From Rhodobacteraceae bacterium UBA6197 (GTDB lineage Bacteria > Pseudomonadota > Alphaproteobacteria > Rhodobacterales > Rhodobacteraceae): a stretch of DNA of 64,000 bases. The notes below the pieces were generated by a model. It ran no database searches and was not told the origin of the DNA. It was given only the letters and a program-made list of their open reading frames with translations. The DNA is taken from contig DISZ01000018.1 of NCBI GenBank assembly GCA_002422085.1, positions 6,962 to 70,961 of the forward strand, written 5' to 3'. Below are positions 6,892-15,741 of this stretch, piece after piece. How positions within the stretch are numbered: position 1 is the first letter of the stretch; each line of letters starts with the position of its first letter. Both the position numbers and the translations under genes were made by a program.

Positions 6892-8106
6892 TCAGTCGTA
6901 TTTTCGCAAATCCTCAATCACCTTACCGTCATTCGGCAGGCTGCCCGGCGGCACGATCTCGATGATCGCCTTCATTTTCAGCGCTGCGACGACAGCGCCT
7001 TGGTAGCGCGCGGGGTCGGCGGCGGGGCTTTCCAGCCGCACCGTCATCACGTCCATTTCCCCCTCGCGCGAGGCGATGACGCGGGCACGGGCGATCTCGG
7101 GATGCGCGGCGACAAGGCCGGCCACCTGTTCGGGGCGCACGAACATGCCCTTGATCTTGGTGGTCTGATCGGCGCGCCCCATCCAGCCCTTGATCCGCAT
7201 ATTGGTGCGACCGCAGGGCGATGGACCGGGCAGCACGGCGCTCAGATCGCCGGTGGCAAAGCGGATCAGCGGGTAATCGGGGTTCAGCGTGGTGACCACA
7301 ACCTCGCCGACCTCGCCGTCGGGCACCGGATTGCCGGTGCCGGGGCGCACGATCTCGACGATCACGCCTTCATCGACGATCATCCCCTCCATCGCGGGCG
7401 ATTCGTAGGCGATATTGCCCAGATCGGCGGTGGCATAGCATTGCAGCGTGGCGATGCCGCGCGCGGCGTATTCCTGACGCAGGCTTGGAAACAGCGCGCC
7501 GCCGCCGACCGCGGCCCGGGTAATCGCCAGCCGCTCGCCCATGCTGTCGGCCCGATCGAGGATCACCTTCAGATAGTCCGGCGTGCCGCTATAGACGGTC
7601 GTGCCAATATCGACCGCTGCGCGAACCTGCAGCTCGGTCTGGCCCGTGCCCGCCGGCAAGACCGCCGCACCGACCGCCCGCGCGCCCGATTCAAACATCA
7701 TCCCGGCGGGGGTCAGATGATAGGCGAAACAATTGTGCACGATGTCGCCCGGCCCGACGCCGCAGGCATGCAAGAACCGCCCCATCCGCCACCAGTCAAG
7801 CGCCAGACCGCCCGGCTCGTAGATCGGGCCGGGGCTTTGGAAGACATAGCCAAAGCTGTGCGCCGGAGCCGGGGTCAGTCCGCCAAACGGCGGCTCGGCC
7901 TTTTGCGCGGCCCCCAGATCGGACTTGCGCAGCACCGGCAGAGCCGCCAGCCCGGCGCGATCAACGACCTCGCCAAAGCTGGCCAGATGCGCGGCCATGC
8001 CGGGCGCGCATCGGGCGCGCGCCAGCGCGGCGGGCAGGGCGCGGGCCAGATCGGCATCGCGGGCGTCATTGGTGCGGGTTTCGGCGGCGTCAAAATACTG
8101 GGTCAT
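6892..8106 (-). CDS. Phenylacetate-CoA ligase (PaaK)-like protein, P-loop degenerate
   Basis: This 404-residue protein of the ANL superfamily resembles PaaK: TTVYSGTPDYLKVILDRAD in the middle, CYATADLGNIAYES before the YPLIRFATGDL segment, and a C-terminal MRIKGWMGRADQTTKIKG hinge/lysine region. At the place of the nucleotide-binding (S)SGTTGKP loop it reads FQSPGPIYEPGG, so ATP handling may be altered. It closes the LIV-type transporter cluster on the minus strand, 75 bp downstream of the livF-like gene. Its job is probably CoA activation, or recognition, of the imported acid; the substrate is unknown. Confidence 0.75.
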   Translation of the reverse strand: MTQYFDAAETRTNDARDADLARALPAALARARCAPGMAAHLASFGEVVDRAGLAALPVLRKSDLGAAQKAEPPFGGLTPAPAHSFGYVFQSPGPIYEPGGLALDWWRMGRFLHACGVGPGDIVHNCFAYHLTPAGMMFESGARAVGAAVLPAGTGQTELQVRAAVDIGTTVYSGTPDYLKVILDRADSMGERLAITRAAVGGGALFPSLRQEYAARGIATLQCYATADLGNIAYESPAMEGMIVDEGVIVEIVRPGTGNPVPDGEVGEVVVTTLNPDYPLIRFATGDLSAVLPGPSPCGRTNMRIKGWMGRADQTTKIKGMFVRPEQVAGLVAAHPEIARARVIASREGEMDVMTVRLESPAADPARYQGAVVAALKMKAIIEIVPPGSLPNDGKVIEDLRKYD

Positions 8107-8181
8107 GGCGTGCGGGGTTGCCCCCCTCCTTTCCCTCGCCGCTGTCGGAGAGGTAAGTGTTTGTAATTACTAACTATTCTT

Positions 8182-9006
8182 CTACGCCAGCCAGCGCTTT
8201 CGGCGGCGATAGCTGCGCACGTCACGAAACGATTTGCGGCCCTCGTCCGACATGCCCAGATAGAATTCCTTGACGTCGGGGTTCTCGCGCAGCGCCTGCG
8301 CGGGCCCGTCCATCACCACCCGGCCGCTTTCCAGAATATAGCCGTAATGGGCGTAGCGCAGCGCCACGTTGGTGTTCTGTTCGGCCAGCAGAAAGGTCAC
8401 GCCCTCGGCTTCATTCACCGCTTTCACGATCTCGAAGATCTGCTCGACCAGCTGCGGTGCCAGCCCCATGCTGGGCTCGTCCAGCAAGATCATTTCCGGG
8501 CGACTCATCAGCGCGCGGCCGATCGCGACCATCTGCTGCTCGCCCCCCGAGGTATAGCCCGCCTGGCTTTTGCGCCGCTCTTTCAGGCGCGGGAAATAGG
8601 TGTAGACCATCTCCAGATCGGCCGCCACGGCGGCGCGTCCGTCGCGCCGCGTATAGGCGCCGGTCAACAGGTTTTCCTCGACGGTCAGGTGCTCAAAGCA
8701 ATGTCGCCCTTCCATCACCTGAATGACGCCCTTTTTCACCAGATCGGCGGGGGCCATGTCCTCGATCCGCTCGCCACGATAGCTGATGCTGCCCTTGGTG
8801 ACTTCGCCTCTCTCAGATTTCAGAAGATTCGAAATTGCCTTCAGCGTGGTGGTCTTGCCGGCGCCATTGCCACCCAGAAGCGCGGTGATACCGCCCTTCG
8901 GAACCGACAGGCTGACGCCTTTCAGCACGAGGATCACATGGTTGTAGATCACCTCGATATTGTTGACCTCAAGCAAGGCCTGATCGGTGGGTGCGGCGTC
9001 CAGCAT
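8182..9006 (-). CDS. livF: LIV/HAAT ABC transporter ATP-binding protein (LivF type)
   Basis: This 274-residue ATPase shows Walker A LLGGNGAGKTTTLK, an ABC signature SGGEQQMVAIGRAL and Walker B MILLDEPSMGL, followed by the H-loop region LLAEQNTNVAL. Length and motif spacing fit LivF, with a basic C-terminal extension (SYRRRKRWLA). It is one of two ATPases of this importer; the LivG-type partner lies at 12918-13736. A perfect hairpin separates it from the binding-protein gene upstream. The substrate cannot be read from the sequence; a carboxylic acid is suggested by the CoA ligases alongside. Confidence 0.92.
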   Translation of the reverse strand: MLDAAPTDQALLEVNNIEVIYNHVILVLKGVSLSVPKGGITALLGGNGAGKTTTLKAISNLLKSERGEVTKGSISYRGERIEDMAPADLVKKGVIQVMEGRHCFEHLTVEENLLTGAYTRRDGRAAVAADLEMVYTYFPRLKERRKSQAGYTSGGEQQMVAIGRALMSRPEMILLDEPSMGLAPQLVEQIFEIVKAVNEAEGVTFLLAEQNTNVALRYAHYGYILESGRVVMDGPAQALRENPDVKEFYLGMSDEGRKSFRDVRSYRRRKRWLA

Positions 9007-9032
9007 GGGCTAACCTCTTGAAATCAGGGGTT

Positions 9033-9054
9033 CCCCCGGCCCGTAGGCCGGGGG
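9033..9054 (-). promoter_or_regulatory. Perfect intergenic hairpin between binding-protein gene and livF
   Basis: CCCCCGGCC (9033-9041) and GGCCGGGGG (9046-9054) form a 9-bp perfect stem with a 4-nt loop and no T-run. Such structures behind abundant binding-protein messages often stabilise the upstream mRNA or partly attenuate transcription. Confidence 0.7.
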
Positions 9055-9061
9055 ATCTTGG

Positions 9062-10345
9062 TCAGTTGCAGCGCTCGGTGATGCCGGCTTCCTTGGCATA
9101 GGCCGCCGAGTCCTCGGCCACCAGCGGGTCCAGCACCTCCATGTCCGGCGCGATAAAGCCGGTCACCAGAGTCCACTTCTTGGTCGTCGCATCCCACTGC
9201 TGCACCATCGCGGCGCCGGGGCCACCGTGGTCGGCACAGGTTGCCGCAAAGGGTTGCCCAAAGTTCGGCAGACCCAGCTCGACCATCCGCGCTTCGGTAA
9301 TTTCAAGATTTTCGAAACCATCGCGCATCTGCGTCGCGTTGATCGCCGGGGTTCCGGCGATTTCCTGCGCCTTGCGGGCCGCCTCGGCGATCACCATCGC
9401 CGCATACATGCCGCGCGAATAGAGAACCGAGCCAACCTGATCGCCGGCGCCCGAGGCCTTGCCCGCGTCAAGCACGTATTTCTTCATGTCGGTGTAAACC
9501 GGATAGTCCATCCCGGTGCCATGCATCGCCAGCGACTTGTAGCCATTCGCGCCATCGCCTGCCGGAACCACGTCATTCTCCGAACCGGACCACCAGATGC
9601 CGATGAAATTCTCCATCGGGAACTTGATGTTGGCGGCCTCTTGCACGGCGACCTGGTTCATCACGCCCCAACCCCACATCAGCACGTAGTCGGGCTTTTC
9701 GCGGCGGATCTGCAGCCATTGCGACTTTTGTTCCTGGCCCGGATGATCGACCGGAATCTCGGTCAGCTCAAAGCCGTGCTTTTTCGCCAGATCGGTCAGG
9801 GTGCGGATCGGTTCCTTGCCATAGGCCGAGTTGTGATAGACCAGCGCGATCTTCTTGCCCTCAAGGCTGCCGCCGTTCTGTTCCAGCAGGTAGGTGATCG
9901 CCACCGAGGCGCCGTCCCAATAGTTTGCCGGATAGTTGAACACCCACTCAAAGACCTTGCCATTCGCCGCCGAGGTGCGCCCATAGCCCGGCGTATAAAG
10001 CGAGATGTGGTCAGCCGAGACCTTCGGGATCAGCTGATAGGTGATGCCGGTCGACAGCGGGTTATAGACCAGCGCGCCGTTGCCCTTGGTGGCCTCGTAG
10101 CACTCGACGCCCTTTTCGGTGTTATAGGCGGTTTCGCATTCCGGGACCTGCACCTTTTCGCCGCCGATACCGCCGTCGCGTTCGTTCAAAAGCGTGAAAT
10201 AGTCATTGAAACCATCGGCATAGGGCGTGCCCCCGGCGGCATAGGGACCAGTGCGATAGCTCAGGTTCGGGATGACCAGATCGGCCATCGCCGGGGCGGC
10301 GGCGACCATGCCGGCGGCCACGAGTGCGGTGAATTTCATCTTCAT
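9062..10345 (-). CDS. LIV/HAAT ABC transporter periplasmic substrate-binding protein
   Basis: This 427-residue protein begins MKMKFTALVAAGMVAAAPAM, a Sec signal peptide cleaved after AMA. The mature part has the Peripla_BP_6 layout (PYADGFNDYFTLLNERDGG, then KIALVYHNSAYG). Two cysteine pairs (PECETAYNTEKGVEC near residue 80, and TCAD near 370 with the terminal ERCN) could form disulfides. I chose the ATG at 10345 because GGAGG precedes it; an earlier in-frame start at 10417 would put 24 extra residues before the signal peptide. It would deliver ligand to the LivH/LivM-type permeases encoded upstream. Confidence 0.9.
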   Translation of the reverse strand: MKMKFTALVAAGMVAAAPAMADLVIPNLSYRTGPYAAGGTPYADGFNDYFTLLNERDGGIGGEKVQVPECETAYNTEKGVECYEATKGNGALVYNPLSTGITYQLIPKVSADHISLYTPGYGRTSAANGKVFEWVFNYPANYWDGASVAITYLLEQNGGSLEGKKIALVYHNSAYGKEPIRTLTDLAKKHGFELTEIPVDHPGQEQKSQWLQIRREKPDYVLMWGWGVMNQVAVQEAANIKFPMENFIGIWWSGSENDVVPAGDGANGYKSLAMHGTGMDYPVYTDMKKYVLDAGKASGAGDQVGSVLYSRGMYAAMVIAEAARKAQEIAGTPAINATQMRDGFENLEITEARMVELGLPNFGQPFAATCADHGGPGAAMVQQWDATTKKWTLVTGFIAPDMEVLDPLVAEDSAAYAKEAGITERCN

Positions 10346-10418
10346 TCGATTTTCCTCCCAAGGAAGTTTGGATGCGATACTGCCGGTTTTCCGGTTCTTG
10401 AGATATTGGGCGGCCACC

Positions 10419-11495
10419 CTAGTGCGGGAACGGCCAAAGCCGGAGTTTCTCTTTCGTCAACCGCCACAGCTGCGCCAGCCCATGCGGTTCCGCGATCAGG
10501 AAGACCACGATCAACCCGCCGACGATCATCAACTCGATATGCGCCGCCAGATCGGTCGGCCAGCCCAGGCTGCCGACCAGCACGTTCTTCAGCAACACCG
10601 GCAACAGCACCAGAAACGCCGCCCCCGCAAAGCTGCCGAAGATGCTGCCTAGCCCGCCGATGATGACCATGAACAGGATCAGGAATGATTTCTGAATCCC
10701 GAAGGCCTCGCCGACTTCGGCCGCCCCCAGATAGACCGCAAAGAACAGCGCCCCGGCAATGCCGATGAAGAACGAACTGACCATGAAGGCGGTCATTTTC
10801 GTGGTCAGCGGGTTCACCCCGATGATCTCGGCGGCGATGTCCATGTCGCGAATCGCCATCCATTTGCGCCCCACCGTGCCGCGCGTCAGATTGCGCGCCA
10901 GCACCGCGACAATGGTCAGCATCACAAGGCAGAACAGGTATTTCGACACGGCTGTCGTTTGCGCTCCGGTGACAAAGAACCCGATCACCTGACGGCTTGG
11001 CGCGGTGATCTGCCCCGAGGCCGAGTAGTTGTAAAACCACGGCACCTTGTTGAACAGCCAGACCAGAAAGAACTGCGCCGCCAGCGTCGCCACGGCCAGA
11101 TAGAACCCCTTGATCCTGAGGCTGGGCAGGCCGAACAGCACTCCCACGGCGGCCGTCACCCCCCCCGCCAGAAGCACGTGGACAAAGATCGAGACCTCGG
11201 GAAAGGCGGTCATCAGCTTGTAGCAGGCATAGGCCCCCACCGCCATGAAACCGCCGGTGCCAAGGCTGACCTGACCGGCATACCCGACCAGAATGTTCAG
11301 CCCGATTGCCGCGATCGAATAGATCAGGAACGGCACGAAAACCGCGTTTGCCCAGTAATCGTTGATGAAAATCGGCACCACGCCATAGGCCAGCGCCAAT
11401 ACGGCCCAGAACCGCCAGCGGTCGAACTTGATCGGAAAGGTCTGGCTGTCCTCGCGGTAGGACGTCTTGAAATCACCCGCCTCACGGTAGAACAT
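10419..11495 (-). CDS. livM: LIV/HAAT ABC transporter permease (LivM type)
   Basis: This 358-residue integral membrane protein has about nine hydrophobic helices. It carries the LivM hallmark YAGQVSLGTGGFMAVGAYA near residue 75 and the EAA-like loop GRKWMAIRDMDIAAEIIGVNP near 215. The N-terminal 30 residues are polar (REDSQTFPIKFDRW) and cytoplasmic. I took the ATG at 11495, 8 bases after GGGGG; a GTG two codons upstream is the alternative. It would pair with the LivH-type permease (11839-12825) to form the channel. Confidence 0.92.
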   Translation of the reverse strand: MFYREAGDFKTSYREDSQTFPIKFDRWRFWAVLALAYGVVPIFINDYWANAVFVPFLIYSIAAIGLNILVGYAGQVSLGTGGFMAVGAYACYKLMTAFPEVSIFVHVLLAGGVTAAVGVLFGLPSLRIKGFYLAVATLAAQFFLVWLFNKVPWFYNYSASGQITAPSRQVIGFFVTGAQTTAVSKYLFCLVMLTIVAVLARNLTRGTVGRKWMAIRDMDIAAEIIGVNPLTTKMTAFMVSSFFIGIAGALFFAVYLGAAEVGEAFGIQKSFLILFMVIIGGLGSIFGSFAGAAFLVLLPVLLKNVLVGSLGWPTDLAAHIELMIVGGLIVVFLIAEPHGLAQLWRLTKEKLRLWPFPH

Positions 11496-11540
11496 CAGCA
11501 CACCCCCGATTGATTTTGCAAGGTGAGCCGATGGTGGCGG

Positions 11541-11720
11541 TCAGAAGCCGCGTCGGATCTTCACCCAGGCCCAAAGCCCGACGCCGAACCCTGTCGCCGC
11601 CAGAAGAAAACTGACCATGCGCTGCACCTGCGGCTCGCCCGCGGGTGCAACCAGGGCCATCCAGCCAAAGGCCAGTGCCGCCCCCCAGCCGATGACAAAC
11701 AGCAGTGAAAAAGTCTTCAT
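11541..11720 (-). CDS. Small two-helix membrane protein inside the transporter operon
   Basis: This 59-residue protein reads MKTFSLLFVIGWGAALAFGW, then a short polar loop (PAGEPQVQR) and a second helix (MVSFLLAATGFGVGLWAWV) ending KIRRGF. I do not recognise a family. The ATG at 11720 has GGGAGAG upstream. It lies between the two permease genes on the same strand, which suggests an accessory or stabilising subunit of the importer, but nothing in the sequence proves that. The gap to the permease gene upstream contains two small hairpins. Confidence 0.6.
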   Translation of the reverse strand: MKTFSLLFVIGWGAALAFGWMALVAPAGEPQVQRMVSFLLAATGFGVGLWAWVKIRRGF

Positions 11721-11744
11721 GGCGTCGAACTCTCCCGTGTTCTG

Positions 11745-11777
11745 CCATGGGCTGCGGCGCCCATGATCCGTCCGGAT
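11745..11777 (-). promoter_or_regulatory. Tandem small hairpins between livH and the small membrane gene
   Basis: CATGGGC (11745-11751) pairs with GCCCATG (11758-11764), and GATCCG (11764-11769) pairs with CGGATC (11772-11777). They have no T-run, so RNA processing or partial attenuation inside the operon is more likely than termination. Confidence 0.4.
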
Positions 11778-11838
11778 CACTGCCACAGGGGTCTCCCGTC
11801 CTCACTGCGGCCCGAACTCTTGCATCAAAGCCCATAGT

Positions 11839-12825
11839 TCACACCCGCTCAATGATTTTTTCGCCGAACAGACCCTGCGGCCTGAACACAAGGAAGATCA
11901 GCGCCAACATGTAGGCGAACCAGTTTTCGGTCGCGCCGCCGATCATCGGGCCGACGAAAAAATCGAACAGCTTTTCGCCCACGCCGATAATCAGCCCGCC
12001 GACGATCGCACCCGGAATCGAGGTGAACCCGCCCAGCATCAGCACCGGCAGCGCCTTCAGCGCGATCAGGCTCAGCGAAAACTGCACCCCCGATTTCGTG
12101 CCCCACATGATCCCCGCGACCAGCGCCACGAACCCCGCGATCGACCAGACCAGCACCCAGATAAAGCGCAGGCTGATGCCGACCGACAGCGCGGCCTGAT
12201 GGTCATCGGCCACGGCGCGCAGGGCGCGGCCCTGTTTCGAATACTGGCTGAAGATCGTCAGCGCACTTACCAGAACGACCGCCACCACCGTCGCCACGAT
12301 GTCCAGATTGTCGATGAAGAAACCGTAGCCGAACAGGCTGTCGGTGACGCTTTCGATCGTCTCTGAAATCCCCTGCGGCAGGCCCACGTCCAGCTTCTTG
12401 ATGTCGGCGCCCCACATCACGTCGCCCAGACCCTCAAGGAAATACGCAAGCCCGATCGTCGCCATGAACAGGATGATCGGCGCCTGACTGACCAGATGCT
12501 TCAGCACCAGTTTCTCGATCAGGACCGCCAGCCCGACCATCACCAGCGCGGTCAGCGCGATCGCCACCACCGCCGGCAACTGCCAGCCGAACTCTGCGAC
12601 ATGGGTGCCAAAGACCGCGTTGATCATATGCGCGAACGGCACCTGCCCGTTTTGCAGCCCGACCAGCGTCAGCGCTGCAAACAGCGCCAGCACACCTTGC
12701 GCATAGTTGAAGATTCCGCTGGCCTTGAAGATCAGCACAAAGCCCAGCGCGACCAGCGAATACATCACCCCCGCCATCAGCCCGTTCAGCATGACCTCGG
12801 TCGCATATAGCAGTTGCTCAGGCAT
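11839..12825 (-). CDS. livH: LIV/HAAT ABC transporter permease (LivH type)
   Basis: This 328-residue membrane protein has about eight helices and typical LivH landmarks: LNGLMAGVMYSLVALGFVLI at the N-terminus, the FNYAQGVLALF helix, and a cytoplasmic loop GRALRAVADDHQAALSVGI. The last third contains LMLGGFTSIPGAIVGGLIIG. It forms the channel with the LivM-type protein. GGGAGG stands before the ATG at 12825. It is separated from the LivG-type gene by a 92-bp gap containing a triple 11-bp direct repeat, so it may have its own promoter. Confidence 0.93.
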   Translation of the reverse strand: MPEQLLYATEVMLNGLMAGVMYSLVALGFVLIFKASGIFNYAQGVLALFAALTLVGLQNGQVPFAHMINAVFGTHVAEFGWQLPAVVAIALTALVMVGLAVLIEKLVLKHLVSQAPIILFMATIGLAYFLEGLGDVMWGADIKKLDVGLPQGISETIESVTDSLFGYGFFIDNLDIVATVVAVVLVSALTIFSQYSKQGRALRAVADDHQAALSVGISLRFIWVLVWSIAGFVALVAGIMWGTKSGVQFSLSLIALKALPVLMLGGFTSIPGAIVGGLIIGVGEKLFDFFVGPMIGGATENWFAYMLALIFLVFRPQGLFGEKIIERV

Positions 12826-12859
12826 TTGCGCTCCTCCCGGTCGTCAGGACGACCTCATG

Positions 12860-12892
12860 GATGGAAATACGATGCGAATATGATGGAAATAT
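12860..12892. repeat. Three tandem 11-bp direct repeats upstream of livH
   Basis: Units GATGGAAATAC (12860-12870), GATGCGAATAT (12871-12881) and GATGGAAATAT (12882-12892) are back to back, followed by a diverged TATTCCACATT. Repeats spaced by one helical turn are typical landing sites for OmpR-family regulators, one of which is encoded in this cluster (17819-18523). The patch is AT-rich against a GC-rich background. Confidence 0.6.
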
Positions 12893-12917
12893 TATTCCAC
12901 ATTTCAAAGAGTTGGCC

Positions 12918-13736
12918 CTAGTCATGCGCCACACCCAGATAGGCGTCGATGACGTCTTGATTGTTGCGCACCTCGTCCGGGGTGCCGTCGCCGATCTTCT
13001 TGCCGTAGTCCATCACCACCACCCGGTCCGACAGGTCCATGACCACGCCCATATCGTGTTCGATCAGCGCAATGGTGGTGCCAAATTCGTCGTTCACATC
13101 CAGAACAAAGCGGCTCATGTCCTCTTTTTCCTCGACGTTCATGCCCGCCATCGGCTCGTCCAGCAGCAGCAGTTTCGGTTCAGCCGCCAGCGCGCGGGCC
13201 AGCTCGACCCGCTTTTTCAACCCATAGGGAAGGCGTCCGACCGGCGTTTTGCGAATATTCTGAATTTCAAGGAAGTCTATGATTTTCTCGACTTTTTCGC
13301 GGTGGGCATGCTCTTCCTTCTCGGCATTTCCGATCCAGAGCGCCTGCGAAAGCAGCCCCGATTTCATCATCGTCAAACGCCCGGTCATGATGTTGTCCAA
13401 CACCGACATGCCGTCAAACAACGCGATGTTTTGAAACGTGCGCGCGATGCCCAGACGCGCCACCTGATAGGGTTTCATCGGGCCGCGCTTGTATCCCTTG
13501 AACCAGACCTCGCCCTCGGTCGGCACATAGAACCCCGAGATCACGTTCAGCATCGAGGATTTGCCCGCGCCGTTGGGCCCGATGATCGCCCGAATCTCAC
13601 CTTCGCGGATATCGAAACTGATATCCTTGATCGCTGTAACCCCGCCAAAACGCAGGGTAATATTCTTCATCTCCATCAAGACGCCACCAATCTTGCGGCC
13701 GTCTGCGGTGGTGTGTCCCGCGCTCTTTGCGTTCAT
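12918..13736 (-). CDS. livG: LIV/HAAT ABC transporter ATP-binding protein (LivG type)
   Basis: This 272-residue ATPase shows Walker A IIGPNGAGKSSMLN, the diverged signature LPYGLKKRVELARAL typical of LivG, Walker B LLLLDEPMAGM, and an H-loop ALIEHDMGVV. It has a 20-residue N-terminal lead (MNAKSAGHTTADGRK) before the ABC core. The ATG at 13736 overlaps the stop of the acyl-CoA ligase gene by 4 bases (ATGA), so ligase and transporter are translationally coupled. That is direct evidence that CoA activation and import are one physiological unit. Confidence 0.93.
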   Translation of the reverse strand: MNAKSAGHTTADGRKIGGVLMEMKNITLRFGGVTAIKDISFDIREGEIRAIIGPNGAGKSSMLNVISGFYVPTEGEVWFKGYKRGPMKPYQVARLGIARTFQNIALFDGMSVLDNIMTGRLTMMKSGLLSQALWIGNAEKEEHAHREKVEKIIDFLEIQNIRKTPVGRLPYGLKKRVELARALAAEPKLLLLDEPMAGMNVEEKEDMSRFVLDVNDEFGTTIALIEHDMGVVMDLSDRVVVMDYGKKIGDGTPDEVRNNQDVIDAYLGVAHD

Positions 13737-15703
13737 TGCGCCGCCATCCTCTGCTCGGGGGCGACCAGGGCGTCGGCCAGCCGCAAAGTGGCGGTGATCT
13801 TGCCTTTGCGGCCGTCTTCATAGGTCACTTCGGTTTCGGTATAGACGCTGCCGCTGCCATCATAGAGCGCCGCGATCAGGTCGGCGAACTTGGTTTCGAC
13901 GACATTGCGGCGCACCTTGCGCGTGCGCGTCATCTCGCCATCGTCGGCATCCAGTTCCTTGTGCAAGATCAAGAACCTGTGCACCTGACATCCGGCCAGC
14001 ATCGGGTCTGCGGCGACCGATTTGTTGACCTCTTCGACATGGCTTTGGATCATCTCGTAGACCTTCGGGTGCCCGGCCAGTTCCTGATAGGAGGCGTAGG
14101 CGATGTTGTTGCGTTCGGCCCAGTTGCCGACCGCCGTCAGGTCGATATTGATGAAGGCGGTGCAGCGGTCGCGGTTCGCGCCAAAGACCACGGCCTCCAG
14201 AATGTTGGGGTAGAATTTCAGTTTGTTTTCAACGTATTTCGGCGCGAACAACCGGCCATCGGCCATCTTGCCCACGTCTTTTGCCCGGTCGATGATGCGC
14301 AGATGCCCGGTGCCTTCTTCAAAGAAACCGGCGTCCCCGGTTGCCACCCAGCCCTCGGGATCCTTGGTGCTGGCGGTGCTTTCGGGATTCTTGAAATATT
14401 CGACAAAGGTGCCGGGGCTGCGGTAGAACACCTCGCCGTTCTCGGCAATCTTCACCTCGACGCCGGGACTGGGCACGCCCACCGTGTCGGATCGCACCTG
14501 CCCGTCGGGCTGCTGGGTGATGAACACCGAGGCCTCGGTCTGACCATAGAGCTGCTTGAGGTTGATCCCCAAAGAGCGATAGAAATCAAAGATTTCCGGG
14601 CCGATCGCCTCGCCGGCGGTATAGCCGACGCGGATCCGCGAAAAGCCCAGCGTATTCTTGAGCGGGCCATAGACAAGGATATTGCCCAGCAGATAGGCCA
14701 GACGGTCACCCAAGCCGACCGGCTTGCCATCCAGTATGTTCGGCCCCACCCGGCGTGCCACGGCCATATAGTGATCGAACAGCCATTTCTTGACCCGGCC
14801 CGCGTCTTCCATCCGGATCATCACACTGGTCAACTGGCCTTCAAAGACCCGCGGCGGGGCGAAGAAATAGGTTGGTCCGATCTCGCGCAGGTCGGTCAGC
14901 ATGGTGGCAGGGCTTTCGGGGCAATTGACGGTAAACCCGGCCCACATCGCCTGCCCGATCGAAAAGATGAAATCGCCCACCCAGGCCATCGGCAGATAGG
15001 CCAGCACCTCGTCACCCGACCGCAAGTGGTCAAAATTGCTTGAATTCTTGGCGGTCTCGATGATGTTGCGGTTCGACAGGACCACGCCCTTGGGCTTGCC
15101 GGTGGTGCCCGAAGTATACAGCATGACGCAGATGGAATCGTAGGTCAGCTCGGCGATACGGGCGTCAAGCTCGGCCTCGTAGCGATAGTGACCCGCGCGT
15201 CCCTCGGCCTTTACATCCTCAAGCGCATTCATCCGGCCGTGGTCATATTTCCGCATGCCGCGCTTGTCGGTATACATGACATGTTCGATATGGTGGATGC
15301 GGTCCTCGACTTCGACGACCTTGTCGACCTGTTCCTGATCGCCACAAACGACAAAGCGGGCGCCGCAGTTTTCCAGCACATAGGCCATCTCGTCGGCCAC
15401 CGCATCCTGATAGAGCGGCACCGGAATCGCGCCGCACATCTGCGCGGCAATCATCGCCCAGTAATGCGCCGGACGGTTGCGCCCGATGACAGCGACAAAG
15501 TCGCCGCGCTCGATGCCCAGCGACAAGAACCCCAGCGCCAGTTCGCGAATCTCGCGTTGCGCCTCGGCCCAGGTCCAGGATTGCCAGATGCCGAATTCCT
15601 TTTCGCGGTAGGCCGGCAGGCCGCCAAGGCGGGCCACGTTGCGCGCCAGCAACGCCGGTATGGATTGTGGCGCGGCCGCGACGGCCACTGAAGCATCTGC
15701 CAA
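13733..15703 (-). CDS. Long-chain acyl-CoA synthetase-type AMP-dependent ligase
   Basis: This 656-residue ANL enzyme has intact motifs: P-loop MLYTSGTTGKPKGV (near residue 195), YGQTEAS (near 390), ATGDAGFFEEGTGHLRIIDR (near 455-475) and a C-terminal catalytic-lysine region (RTRKVRRN near 590). It should activate a carboxylic acid to its CoA thioester via an acyl-AMP. The start is a TTG at 15703 placed 5 bases after GGAGG; I see no better ATG. It is the first gene of the minus-strand importer operon and overlaps livG. The exact acid is unknown. Confidence 0.9.
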   Translation of the reverse strand: MADASVAVAAAPQSIPALLARNVARLGGLPAYREKEFGIWQSWTWAEAQREIRELALGFLSLGIERGDFVAVIGRNRPAHYWAMIAAQMCGAIPVPLYQDAVADEMAYVLENCGARFVVCGDQEQVDKVVEVEDRIHHIEHVMYTDKRGMRKYDHGRMNALEDVKAEGRAGHYRYEAELDARIAELTYDSICVMLYTSGTTGKPKGVVLSNRNIIETAKNSSNFDHLRSGDEVLAYLPMAWVGDFIFSIGQAMWAGFTVNCPESPATMLTDLREIGPTYFFAPPRVFEGQLTSVMIRMEDAGRVKKWLFDHYMAVARRVGPNILDGKPVGLGDRLAYLLGNILVYGPLKNTLGFSRIRVGYTAGEAIGPEIFDFYRSLGINLKQLYGQTEASVFITQQPDGQVRSDTVGVPSPGVEVKIAENGEVFYRSPGTFVEYFKNPESTASTKDPEGWVATGDAGFFEEGTGHLRIIDRAKDVGKMADGRLFAPKYVENKLKFYPNILEAVVFGANRDRCTAFINIDLTAVGNWAERNNIAYASYQELAGHPKVYEMIQSHVEEVNKSVAADPMLAGCQVHRFLILHKELDADDGEMTRTRKVRRNVVETKFADLIAALYDGSGSVYTETEVTYEDGRKGKITATLRLADALVAPEQRMAAQ

Positions 15704-15741
15704 ACTTTCCTCCCTCGCGCCGTTTGATCAGCGTCACTGTC

